IMG/VR virus record: IMGVR_UViG_3300010885_034283 | Span: 1-47,691 of that record | DNA length: 47,691 nucleotides | Source of the DNA: a virus | Strand: one strand, 5' to 3' | The notes under the pieces: model-generated | Database searches by the model: none | What the model was told of the DNA's origin: nothing | Seen by the model: the letters and a program-made list of their open reading frames with translations, nothing else | In this document: positions 34,163 through 41,995 of the stretch, piece after piece | Layout of the letters: every line of letters begins with the position of its first letter | Numbering within the stretch: position 1 is the first letter of the stretch | Program-made: the position numbers and the translations under genes

Positions 34163-34194
34163 TACATTTGTAATCAACTAATAGGAGCAGATGC

Positions 34195-35418
34195 ATGGTC
34201 ACAGCAGTGAAAAAAGCACCGCCTAAAAAAGGCAACACAGGCAAAACAGTTGCTGGCGTCAAAATTGCCAAGAAAAAAGTAAGTGTACGCCGTGCTCATC
34301 TGGCTGATGAAAAGTACACAGGCGGGGAACCCGTTTGGGATACAGAACGTGCTCTGGCCTTTAGTGATGCAGATTTTGATCATCACCTGCCCCGTAGTTT
34401 TTATTACTACAACTATCACTTCAGTGTTAAAGATTTGAAGCCAGAGTTTATAACATGGCTCCAGGAACAGAAACACTTTGTAGTCAGCAAAACTGACTTG
34501 AGCAAAGTAATCAAAAGCCGCTGGGTGCCAATCACTGCATGCAGTATCATTGCCGCACACAAACAAGGCATGCCGCTCAAGCCACGTGCATTGCAGTACT
34601 TGGAAACAGCCGTGCGTGATGTGGTTGAAAAATACACAGAATACAACGAAGAAGACGATCAGCCTGTTGCGGCAGAAGACAAGCCCATTGTGAGACAGCC
34701 TACAATACAAGATCGACTGAATGAAAAAACCAGTGCCACTATCGGTGAGCTTGAAGGCTACTTTGATGATGTGGTTACCAATGCTGGCACCAGCTTCAAA
34801 CCCTATGACTTCCTGGTTGCACAAAACGTGCCACAAGGACAGCTAGGCAAGATTGAAATGGCTTTTGTAAAAACACGTGCAGAAATGGAATCTGCGCAAG
34901 CCAAGTCGGACGAGCAGTTGATTGAAGGCTACAAGCACTTCAAAACCGCAGACTACAAACGCATCTATGCCTGGTTTGATGAACTGCAAAAAGCAGTTGA
35001 CCAGTACCGCGGTGTGAAGAAAGCCACCAAGAAAGCTAGAGTTAAAAAGAGCCCTAGCAAAGAAAAACTGGTTGCCAAGCTCAAGTATGCCAAGCAAGAT
35101 GCAGTGCTCAAGCTGGTCAGTGTCAACCCAGTGGACATCATTGGTGCGCAAGAGCTGTGGGTGTACAACACAAAAACACGCAAGCTGGGCCAGTACATGG
35201 CCATGTCGAGTTCGGGTCTAGCTATCAAAGGCACTAGCATTGACAACTACACTGCCAAGAGTGCAAGCAAGACCTTGCGCAAGCCCGAACAACAGCTGGC
35301 AGAGTTTATGAAAGCAGGCAAAGTGCAGTTGCGCAAGTACCTGGACAGTATCAAGGCAACAGAAACCTTGCTAAACGGACGCATCAATGCTGATGTGGTG
35401 CTACTCAAAGTACAATAA
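34195..35418 (+). CDS. Conserved basic protein of unknown function
   Basis: A 407-residue protein. The first ~35 residues are Lys/Pro-rich and disordered. Residues ~60-150 form a folded domain (HHLPRSFYYYNYHFSVKDLK, then LQEQKHFVVSKTDLSKVIKS). A linker near 155-175 and a helical part follow. A Lys-rich stretch near 278-300 (KKATKKARVKKSPSKEKL) precedes a C-terminal domain with ELWVYNTKTRKLGQYMA and KAGKVQLRKYLDSIKATETL...NGRINADVVLLKV. I recall this C-terminal pattern from T4-like phages of marine bacteria, always unnamed. Strong basic charge and a sigma70-type promoter suggest an early or middle nucleic acid-associated protein, but this is inference. ATG at 34195 has AGGAG 8 bases upstream. 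Confidence 0.7.
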   Translation: MVTAVKKAPPKKGNTGKTVAGVKIAKKKVSVRRAHLADEKYTGGEPVWDTERALAFSDADFDHHLPRSFYYYNYHFSVKDLKPEFITWLQEQKHFVVSKTDLSKVIKSRWVPITACSIIAAHKQGMPLKPRALQYLETAVRDVVEKYTEYNEEDDQPVAAEDKPIVRQPTIQDRLNEKTSATIGELEGYFDDVVTNAGTSFKPYDFLVAQNVPQGQLGKIEMAFVKTRAEMESAQAKSDEQLIEGYKHFKTADYKRIYAWFDELQKAVDQYRGVKKATKKARVKKSPSKEKLVAKLKYAKQDAVLKLVSVNPVDIIGAQELWVYNTKTRKLGQYMAMSSSGLAIKGTSIDNYTAKSASKTLRKPEQQLAEFMKAGKVQLRKYLDSIKATETLLNGRINADVVLLKVQ

Positions 35419-35432
35419 TCTAACCCTAGCTC

Positions 35433-35472
35433 AAATCCCTGTGTGTATAAATACTGCATACAGGGATTTTTT
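35433..35472 (+). terminator. Terminator-like hairpin enclosing a late promoter
   Basis: A perfect 10-bp stem AAATCCCTGT/ACAGGGATTT (35433-35442 with 35460-35469), then more T, placed 15 bases after the stop of the 407-residue gene. Its 17-base loop contains an exact TATAAATA box (35446-35453), and the T run ends at the gp13 ATG. It may end the sigma70 transcript while allowing a late transcript to begin inside. Confidence 0.7.
35446..35453 (+). promoter_or_regulatory. Late promoter box TATAAATA (gp13)
   Basis: Exact T4 late box in the loop of the 35433-35469 hairpin. The predicted start near 35459 would give a short leader beginning at the right arm, with AGGGA as ribosome site before ATG at 35473. 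Confidence 0.8.
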
Positions 35473-36606
35473 ATGGCTACGTTAAAGAGCGGACTCAATT
35501 CAAGGCAAGCATTGGTAACAGACAATCTGGGCAGTCCGGGTGTGATTGCCTATGACGAAACTGCGGTATCGCCCAATGCACAAAAACGTAAAGAGATCGA
35601 AGACTATGTGCGCTTCCGCCTGGGTGATGGCATGGTTGATGTGGAATTGGATCCTGACCACTACAGGATTGCAATCAATCAAGCACTTACTCGTTACCGT
35701 CAACGTGCGCAGAATGCAGAAGAAGAAAGCTATGCGTTTCTTGAACTGCTACCCGAAACACAAGAATACATTTTACCAGCAGAAATCAACAATGTGCGTC
35801 AAATATTTCGCAGAGGCATTGGATCAGTTACTGGTACCAGTGCCAGCCAATTTGAACCATTTGCAAGTGGTTACCTAAACACATACATGCTGGTGGCAGG
35901 TCGTGTTGGTGGACTAGTCAACTATGAATTGTTTAGCCAGTACCAAGAACTGGCCATGCGTATGTTTGGCGGTTACATGAACTACACATGGAATCCAGTA
36001 AGCAAAAAACTAACAATTATTCGCAAGATTCCTGATGCTGGACACACTTATCGTGTGCTGTCCCAATTGAGTGCGAGTGGCACAGCAATAGGCAGTACAA
36101 TCACCATTGGTGTTGATCAAGCATGGACTGGCCTTGCAGTAGGCAACAATATTGTAATTAGAAACTGCCGCGTGGTAGGTTACAACGGTAGCTACACTGT
36201 GGACACTGTGAGTGGCGATTACAAAACAGTCACAGTCATAGCCACCAATGTGTTGGCTGCAACAGTGGTTGACGGATATGATCGTAGAAGCACTGAAGCA
36301 TTCAGTCCTGTCACTGACACGCCATCTGAAACAGTGTTGCTATGGATCTATAACAAAAAGCCAGACAGCATGTTGTTCAACAGCGATACTATATTTCCTT
36401 GGTTGCAAGATTACAGTCTTGCAATGTGTAAAGAAATGCTGGGACAGGCACGTGAGAAGTTTGCATCAATTGCAGGCCCACAAGGTGGAACACAACTGAA
36501 TGGGGCAGCACTTAAAGCTGAAGCCAAAGTTGAAATGGATGCTCTCGAAGAAGAGCTCAAACGGTTTGTTGATGGATCACAACCGTATACCTGGGTGATA
36601 GGATAA
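35473..36606 (+). CDS. gp13: Neck protein gp13
   Basis: A 377-residue T4 gp13 family protein, which forms the head-to-tail connector ring under the portal. Recognisable parts: KEIEDYVRFRLGDGMVDVEL near residue 38, LTRYRQRAQN near 76, VRQIFRRGIGSVTG near 112, LWIYNKKPDSMLFNS near 292, and the C-terminal helix ending FVDGSQPYTWVIG (T4 ends FGILVG). About 80 residues (roughly 197-277, starting HTYRVLSQLSASG and including VVGYNGSYTVDTVSG) have no T4 counterpart and look like an inserted beta domain. The ATG at 35473 is chosen because the upstream frame runs through the promoter hairpin. Confidence 0.88.
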   Translation: MATLKSGLNSRQALVTDNLGSPGVIAYDETAVSPNAQKRKEIEDYVRFRLGDGMVDVELDPDHYRIAINQALTRYRQRAQNAEEESYAFLELLPETQEYILPAEINNVRQIFRRGIGSVTGTSASQFEPFASGYLNTYMLVAGRVGGLVNYELFSQYQELAMRMFGGYMNYTWNPVSKKLTIIRKIPDAGHTYRVLSQLSASGTAIGSTITIGVDQAWTGLAVGNNIVIRNCRVVGYNGSYTVDTVSGDYKTVTVIATNVLAATVVDGYDRRSTEAFSPVTDTPSETVLLWIYNKKPDSMLFNSDTIFPWLQDYSLAMCKEMLGQAREKFASIAGPQGGTQLNGAALKAEAKVEMDALEEELKRFVDGSQPYTWVIG

Positions 36607-36609
36607 ACT

Positions 36610-37248
36610 ATGAAAATAACTGAAATTATTGTAGAAGAAAAAGTCCGCTTGGATCCCAAGTGCTGGACAGGTAAAAAGATTGGTAACCCCAAGACCAAGG
36701 TCAAGGGCGGAGTACGTGTGAATAACTGTGTGCCTGCCGAGGCAGTTGAAGAAGCGGCCAATGCCGCTCAACAGGCTGCTATTGCAGTCAACATGAAGAA
36801 GGCAGGCAAAAAACCCAAGACAGAAGACCTGTCAGAAGAATTTGATTTAATTGAATCAATCGTTGAAACTATTGCTGAACGCAATGGAGTTGACGCTGAC
36901 GCAATTTGGGAAGATTTAGAAAGTCTAACAGACGATGAACTGTATGTGTTTGCAGTGACGTCAGATCCTATTATGGAGAGCGAAGCCTGGCAGAAAGCCA
37001 ACAATCGTGACAAGACAGACGGCATGAGCCGCAAAGCAGTTAAAACTTATCGCAGAGAACACCCTGGCAGCAAATTGCAAACTGCTGTGACCACTAAGCC
37101 TAGTAAGTTAAAGAAAGGCAGTAAGGCCAGCAAGCGTAGATCAAGCTACTGCTCACGCAGTCGTGGACAAATGAAAATGCACAGCATTTCATGCGCAAAG
37201 ACTCCGGACAAGGCCATCTGCAAAGCACGTAGACGTTGGAACTGCTGA
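36610..37248 (+). CDS. Candidate packaged internal protein with capsid-targeting-like N terminus
   Basis: A 212-residue protein whose N terminus MKITEIIVEE resembles the T4 capsid-targeting sequence MKTYQEFIAE that sends internal proteins into the prohead and is cut by gp21. The middle (residues ~75-135) is acidic and helical (LIESIVETIAERNGVDADAI). The C-terminal ~75 residues are strongly basic with cysteines: GMSRKAVKTYRREHPGSKLQ, later SKRRSSYCSRSRGQMKMHSI and ending KARRRWNC. I recall this basic C-terminal domain from many phage proteins of unknown function. Nucleic acid binding inside the capsid is a reasonable inference. It follows gp13 by 3 bases and is coupled to the next gene by one base. 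Confidence 0.7.
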   Translation: MKITEIIVEEKVRLDPKCWTGKKIGNPKTKVKGGVRVNNCVPAEAVEEAANAAQQAAIAVNMKKAGKKPKTEDLSEEFDLIESIVETIAERNGVDADAIWEDLESLTDDELYVFAVTSDPIMESEAWQKANNRDKTDGMSRKAVKTYRREHPGSKLQTAVTTKPSKLKKGSKASKRRSSYCSRSRGQMKMHSISCAKTPDKAICKARRRWNC

Positions 37249-37249
37249 T

Positions 37250-37627
37250 ATGAAAATTACTGAAATTGTAGCTGAAGCTCGTGCAGGCAAAGTACCAGAT
37301 AACTTCAAGCAGTCAAACGCAGGCCTGCATACGTTTGGCGATGCAGAAAAAATGAACTCAGACTATGCACACTATCGCCTTGGGCTTGCACTGGCTATGA
37401 GCGATGGCAAAAACAAGCTGGACATTGATCCAAAAACGTTCTACGGTAAAAAGCACACAGCACATCCTTACACACAGGAAGAAGCCAACATGCTAAAACA
37501 AAGCTACGCCGCAGTAGGTGCCAGCTATGAAGATTTGAATCACGGTGATCTAACCAGCAAAGAGCTAGACGACACTCACAAAGCAAGTCCTGTTGCTCCA
37601 AAGAAAAAGAACAAATACGGTGTTTGA
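37250..37627 (+). CDS. Second candidate internal protein with capsid-targeting-like N terminus
   Basis: A 125-residue protein starting MKITEIVAEARAG; the first six residues equal those of the preceding gene, and V-A-E before A fits the gp21 cut in T4 internal proteins (MKTYQEFIAE, cut before A). The body is DYAHYRLGLALAMSDGKNKL, then KKHTAHPYTQEEANMLKQSY and AVGASYEDLNHGD, ending in a Lys-rich tail. I recall this body as a common phage protein of unknown function. The ATG overlaps the end of the preceding gene with a one-base gap. A strong sigma70-like promoter begins at the stop codon. Confidence 0.7.
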   Translation: MKITEIVAEARAGKVPDNFKQSNAGLHTFGDAEKMNSDYAHYRLGLALAMSDGKNKLDIDPKTFYGKKHTAHPYTQEEANMLKQSYAAVGASYEDLNHGDLTSKELDDTHKASPVAPKKKNKYGV

Positions 37628-37652
37628 CATTTGCCAAATTATAAAATATAAT
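37624..37652 (+). promoter_or_regulatory. Consensus sigma70 promoter of dNMP kinase
   Basis: TTGACA (37624-37629), 17-base spacer, TATAAT (37647-37652): a perfect match to the sigma70 consensus. The predicted start is near 37659, 16 bases before the ATG. Confidence 0.9.
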
Positions 37653-37674
37653 ACTTCTAACACCGGGGGTATGT

Positions 37675-38313
37675 ATGATAATAGGTATTTGTGGTTTTAT
37701 TGGCAGCGGCAAGGATACAGCCGCTGATTATCTAGTAGGGTTCCATGGCTTTAGACGAGACAGCTTTGCTGGCACTCTTAAAGACGCTGTAAGCGCAGTG
37801 TTTGGTTGGGACCGAGAACTAATTGAAGGACGCACACCTGAAGCTCGTGCCTGGCGCGAGCAAGTTGATCCTTGGTGGGCTGAACGACTGCAAATGCCAC
37901 ACTTGACCCCACGATGGATTCTACAGTGGTGGGGCACCGAAGTATGCCGCACTCACTTCCATGATGACATTTGGATTGCGGCATTGCAATCGCGACTGGC
38001 ACGCCGCAGTGATCACACTGTGATCAGCGATGTACGTTTTCCAAACGAAATCAAAGCAATCAAAGAACAAGGCGGGCGTATTGTGTGGGTACAGCGTGGT
38101 GTTATACCGCACTGGTATGACATTGCTTGCAAGGCCAACCGAGGTGATACAAAAGCACAGCAATGGCTGACTGACAATGCTATCCATGCAAGTGAAACGT
38201 CATGGGTGGGCACAGACTTTGATGTGATTGTTGACAACAATGGAAGCATTGAGCAACTGTATGCACAGATCAAAGATCTGGCTCGAGCTCCCCAGGCTTC
38301 CACGACAGCTTAG
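37675..38313 (+). CDS. gp1: Deoxynucleoside monophosphate kinase (gp1-like)
   Basis: A 212-residue member of the T4 gp1 family, which phosphorylates deoxynucleoside monophosphates to diphosphates for phage DNA synthesis. The P-loop GFIGSGKDT lies at residues 7-15 with Lys13. Further family features are FGWDRELIEGRTPEARAWRE near residue 43, PRWILQWWGTEVCR near 82 and VISDVRFPNEI near 114. It has the strongest host-type promoter of the window and no late box, fitting early expression. Its 3' end overlaps the convergent HNH-like gene by 44 bases. It sits alone among virion genes, separate from other nucleotide metabolism. Confidence 0.9.
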   Translation: MIIGICGFIGSGKDTAADYLVGFHGFRRDSFAGTLKDAVSAVFGWDRELIEGRTPEARAWREQVDPWWAERLQMPHLTPRWILQWWGTEVCRTHFHDDIWIAALQSRLARRSDHTVISDVRFPNEIKAIKEQGGRIVWVQRGVIPHWYDIACKANRGDTKAQQWLTDNAIHASETSWVGTDFDVIVDNNGSIEQLYAQIKDLARAPQASTTA

Positions 38314-38623
38314 ATTTAGAAATAGTACACAAGCAGTTCAAGCACACTGTTTTCAAGTTGACCCAACTGATGTTTTTCAAGTCGCCATCAATGTGGCACA
38401 CAGTCAGTTGCTCTTTTGGAAACGGTGCTTTGAACTTGCAAACCTCGCAAGTTTCTTTTTTCCTATAGCCACTCTTGAACCATAGTGGTGGATTTGCTTT
38501 GGCCCGCTTACCTTTGCGCAAGCAGTGGCTACACAGTTTACGGTAATAAATCTTCTCTTTGCGTAAATAATTGATTGCCACTGGTCTGCTATGGCACGTT
38601 AAACATATTTTTCTAGATTGCAT
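38270..38623 (-). CDS. Zinc-binding HNH-like endonuclease
   Basis: A 117-residue protein with four CxxC pairs (C7/C10, C31/C34, C59/C62, C94/C97) and the His-Me/HNH-like core LTVCHIDGDLKNISWVNLKT followed by CLNC. It is the size of a freestanding homing-type or nicking HNH endonuclease. The ATG at 38623 is used because upstream sequence in frame contains an exact late box TATAAATA on the minus strand (38628-38635) and only a TTG start. The promoter-to-ATG distance is so short that the message would be leaderless; if the box is fortuitous, the TTG start at 38665 is the alternative. It overlaps the dNMP kinase end. Confidence 0.7.
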   Translation of the reverse strand: MQSRKICLTCHSRPVAINYLRKEKIYYRKLCSHCLRKGKRAKANPPLWFKSGYRKKETCEVCKFKAPFPKEQLTVCHIDGDLKNISWVNLKTVCLNCLCTISKSKLSWKPGELEPDL

Positions 38624-38627
38624 GGAG

Positions 38628-38635
38628 TATTTATA
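38628..38635 (-). promoter_or_regulatory. Late promoter box TATAAATA on minus strand
   Basis: Exact T4 late box on the minus strand, ending 4 bases before the ATG at 38623 of the HNH-like gene. Confidence 0.55.
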
Positions 38636-38685
38636 CGCCTGACCTTTATAAAGGCACCTCAACAAGCCCGAAAAAGCAAGTTCCC

Positions 38686-38693
38686 GGTAAATA
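38686..38693 (+). promoter_or_regulatory. Late promoter-like box GGTAAATA (sheath)
   Basis: TAAATA core 32 bases before the sheath ATG; the ribosome site AAAGGAAATTAACC lies between. Confidence 0.6.
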
Positions 38694-38725
38694 ACTTTAA
38701 CATGTTTCGTTAAAGGAAATTAACC

Positions 38726-41700
38726 ATGGCAACTCTAGTTTCTCCCGGTTTAAGTATAACCGTTTCAGATGAAAGTCAATACGTCCCAGCTGGTACTGGT
38801 ACCGTTCCACTTGTCATCTTCGCAACAGCACAAGACAAACTCAATCCTTCCGGGGACGTGGCGTCTGGTACTACAAAAATTAATGCTAACACATTAAACG
38901 CATACGGCAGTCAGCGCGAACTTATCAACGCATTTGGCTACCCAACATTCAAGAAGAGCGCAGGCACTGCTATTCATGGCGATGAGCTAAATGAATACGG
39001 TTTGCATACAGCGTACTCAGTTCTTGGACTTGGTAACAGCGTATATGCACTTCGTGCAGACATTGATATGAACCAACTGGTTGGTACTAGTGTGCGCCCT
39101 AAAGGTGCAGTACCTGACAGCACAATTTGGCTAGACTTGTCTGGCAGTAAGTTTGGTATTTTTGAATGGGATCAGTCTACTCGTACATTTACTGGCAAGA
39201 CTCCTATCCTTGTTACTGCAACCGAAGACACAACATTGGCAAGCGGCGTTCGCCGTCCAATTAGCTCAATTGGTTTGATCGGCGATTACGCTATTGTGTT
39301 GAAAGACGCAAACAATCCTGTATTCTACAAAAATGCTGCCAACACTTGGGTAGCAGTTGGTACTGACGATTGGGCCACTTCATGGGCATCTGTACAAAGT
39401 TCTATTGCAACTTTGCCAGTGGTAACCAGCAATATTCAAATTCGTATCAACACAACACAAGTCACAATGACTAGTATCACAGCGGCAGCTGATGTGGTAA
39501 CACGTATTAATGCCGCTGCCATTGATGGCGTAACAGCCGCATTGGTTGCAGGTCGTTTGGTACTGTACGCAGACAGCACATCTGCAAGCGATGGCACAAA
39601 TGCTGATGGTCAAATTACACTAGCCGAAGGCGACGATCCTGGCTTGTCAGAGTTGGGTCTTACTGCTGGAACTTACGCATTGCCAGAATTGCATTTTGGC
39701 AGCTACACAGCCGCTCCTGCATGGAACTCTACTGATGTAACTCCACGTCCAACTGGTTCTATCTGGGTTAAAACATCTGTACTAGGTGCAGGCGCTAACT
39801 GGACATTCAAAACATACAACGCAACAACTGACGCTTTTGCTGACTCAGCCGCTCCGTTGTACGCTGATCGTGCAAGTGCAATCTATGCATTAGACGTAGG
39901 TGGCGGTGGGTTTGGTATTGCTAAGAATACATTGTTCCTTGATTATGGTACATTGAATCCAGCACAGTATCCAGCATCATTCAAAGTTTACAAGCGTGTG
40001 CGTGACGGCGTTACAAAGACAACTGGATCAACACCAGGATCGTTTACTGTGTCTGACTCATTTACTATCACAGTGACACAGCCAGGCACATCAACAAAGA
40101 CTACATACACTGTTACACTTGATGCTACCACCGTTAACGGATTTGTTGCAAAAGTATTGAGCAAAGGTATTCCTAACTTCTCTTGCCAAGTTGAAAGCTC
40201 TGGCAACATCAGCTTTACACACCGCACTGGTGGTGAGATTGAACTGGCAGAAGTGGGTGGCGGCACAGCACTTGCTGATGGCGGTTTCACTAGCGCAACT
40301 TCAGGCATTATTGTTGACCCGGTTACTTCTAATCTAGTAGCTTCTAACTGGGGTGTTGCAAGCTATACCTACAGCACCAGCGAGCCATATGCTGAACCAG
40401 CAGACGGCACATACTGGTACTACAGCGACATGCTTGACGTTGACATCATGGTTGCAGACACAGCAGGATGGAAAGGTTATCGTAACGTCAGCGCAGACGC
40501 TCGCGGATATGACCTAACCAACACAGATCCAACAGGTCCAATTATCACAGCCAGCAAGCCAACTACTCAAGTTAGCGGCGACCCATTGGTAGGCGGCGAC
40601 TTGTGGATTGACAGCAGTGACTTAGAAAACTTCCCAGTAATTTATCGTTACAGCGGAACAACCTGGGTCAAGATCAGCAACACTGATCGCACTAGCCAAA
40701 ATGGTATTGTGTTTGCAGACGCACGTTGGGACACTGACGGTACAAGCGATCCAATCAGCGGTACCTTACCAACCATTGCTGAACTACTAGTAAGCGATTA
40801 TCAAGACTTGGATTGCCCGAGTTACCAATTGTACCCACGTGGTACACTGTTGTTTAACACACGCCGCTCAGGCGGTAACGTGAAACAATATGTTGGCGCT
40901 AAGTTTACAGATGACAACTATCCAAACGATTCATTGCCAGCAGAGCCAAGCACATGGGTCAATGCAAGTGGCAATGCGGCCAACGGTACACCATACATGG
41001 GCCACAAAGCTCAACGTGCAATGGTTGTTGCCGCTCTAAGAGCCGCAATTTCCAGCAACACACGAATTCGTGAAAGCCAATTCTCATTCAACTTGATTGC
41101 TTGCCCAGGTTATCCTGAGTTGCTGTCAGGCATGAAACAATTGAACGTTGATCGTTCAGAGACAGCTTTTGTTGTGGGCGACACACCAATTGACTTGGCA
41201 GCTAACAGCACCAATATCATTGATTGGAGCAACAATGTTGCAACAACAGCAGACGTTAACACAGCTTTGTACTATCCAGCTTGTTTGACCAATGCGCTTG
41301 ACGGCACAGAAATTGTTATGCCTGCAAGTCACATGGCATTGCGTACATTCTTGTACAATGACAATGTGAGCTATTCATGGTTTGCTCCAGCAGGCGCACG
41401 TCGTGGTTTGGTTGACAATGCAACAGCAGTTGGTTACCTGGATCGTAGCACCGGCTTGTTTATCAAGAATGGTGTTAACAACGCATTGCGTGATACACTG
41501 TACTTGAACCGTATCAATCCTATCACTAACTTACCAGGTGTTGGGTTGGCAGTGTTTGGTCAGAAAACACGTAGTCCAATTCCACAAGCAACTGATCGTG
41601 TGAACGTAAGTCGCTTGGTAAACTACATCCGTACAATCCTGTCAGGTATTTCAAACAGCTTCTTGTTTGAACCAAATGACAAGATCACACGTGATCAGAT

Positions 41701-41917
41701 CAAAGCCATCATTGATGGCGCAATGAACGACCTGGTTGCCAAGCGTGGTGTATACGACTACCTAGTGGTTTGCGATGACAGCAACAACACACCAGCTAGA
41801 ATTGCTAGAAACGAATTGTATGTAGACATTGCAATTGAACCAATGAAAGACGTTGAGTTCATCTACATTCCAATCCGCTTGAAGAATCCTGGCGCAATCG
41901 CAGGAGGCGGCAAATAA
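38726..41917 (+). CDS. gp18: Tail sheath protein gp18
   Basis: A 1063-residue contractile sheath protein, much larger than T4 gp18 (659). The N terminus (ATLVSPGLSITVSDESQYVP) and the C-terminal ~300 residues (RESQFSFNLIACPGYPELLS, SRLVNYIRTILSG, ending YIPIRLKNPGAIAGG) are the conserved core. The middle holds extra domains: IQIRINTTQVTMTSI...DVVTRINAAAIDGVTAALVA near residues 235-280 resembles a flagellin-hook-like insert, and YTVTLDATTVNGFVAKVLSK with following GNISFTHRTGGEIEL near 460-510 is of similar type. These would sit on the outside of the sheath. It is followed by a hairpin and the tube gene. Confidence 0.92.
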   Translation: MATLVSPGLSITVSDESQYVPAGTGTVPLVIFATAQDKLNPSGDVASGTTKINANTLNAYGSQRELINAFGYPTFKKSAGTAIHGDELNEYGLHTAYSVLGLGNSVYALRADIDMNQLVGTSVRPKGAVPDSTIWLDLSGSKFGIFEWDQSTRTFTGKTPILVTATEDTTLASGVRRPISSIGLIGDYAIVLKDANNPVFYKNAANTWVAVGTDDWATSWASVQSSIATLPVVTSNIQIRINTTQVTMTSITAAADVVTRINAAAIDGVTAALVAGRLVLYADSTSASDGTNADGQITLAEGDDPGLSELGLTAGTYALPELHFGSYTAAPAWNSTDVTPRPTGSIWVKTSVLGAGANWTFKTYNATTDAFADSAAPLYADRASAIYALDVGGGGFGIAKNTLFLDYGTLNPAQYPASFKVYKRVRDGVTKTTGSTPGSFTVSDSFTITVTQPGTSTKTTYTVTLDATTVNGFVAKVLSKGIPNFSCQVESSGNISFTHRTGGEIELAEVGGGTALADGGFTSATSGIIVDPVTSNLVASNWGVASYTYSTSEPYAEPADGTYWYYSDMLDVDIMVADTAGWKGYRNVSADARGYDLTNTDPTGPIITASKPTTQVSGDPLVGGDLWIDSSDLENFPVIYRYSGTTWVKISNTDRTSQNGIVFADARWDTDGTSDPISGTLPTIAELLVSDYQDLDCPSYQLYPRGTLLFNTRRSGGNVKQYVGAKFTDDNYPNDSLPAEPSTWVNASGNAANGTPYMGHKAQRAMVVAALRAAISSNTRIRESQFSFNLIACPGYPELLSGMKQLNVDRSETAFVVGDTPIDLAANSTNIIDWSNNVATTADVNTALYYPACLTNALDGTEIVMPASHMALRTFLYNDNVSYSWFAPAGARRGLVDNATAVGYLDRSTGLFIKNGVNNALRDTLYLNRINPITNLPGVGLAVFGQKTRSPIPQATDRVNVSRLVNYIRTILSGISNSFLFEPNDKITRDQIKAIIDGAMNDLVAKRGVYDYLVVCDDSNNTPARIARNELYVDIAIEPMKDVEFIYIPIRLKNPGAIAGGGK

Positions 41918-41928
41918 TAGTGTCAGTT

Positions 41929-41953
41929 AATGGAACGGCTAGTCCGTTCCATT
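41929..41953 (+). other. Perfect 10-bp palindrome between sheath and tube genes
   Basis: AATGGAACGG/CCGTTCCATT with a CTAGT loop, 11 bases after the sheath stop. No T run follows, so it may be an RNA-processing or stability hairpin more than a terminator. A late-type box for the tube gene follows at 41969. Confidence 0.6.
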
Positions 41954-41968
41954 CTGAAACCAATTTGC

Positions 41969-41976
41969 GATAAATA
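41969..41976 (+). promoter_or_regulatory. Late promoter box GATAAATA (tube)
   Basis: Seven of eight matches to TATAAATA, 19 bases before the tube ATG; ribosome site AATAGGAGA. Confidence 0.7.
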
Positions 41977-41995
41977 TGAGTAATAGGAGAATATA

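Noticed and set aside
34174-34836. Minus-strand frame of 220 codons
   Set aside because: It is antisense to the 407-residue gene and runs through its promoter; the Phe/Cys-rich translation has no recognisable motif.
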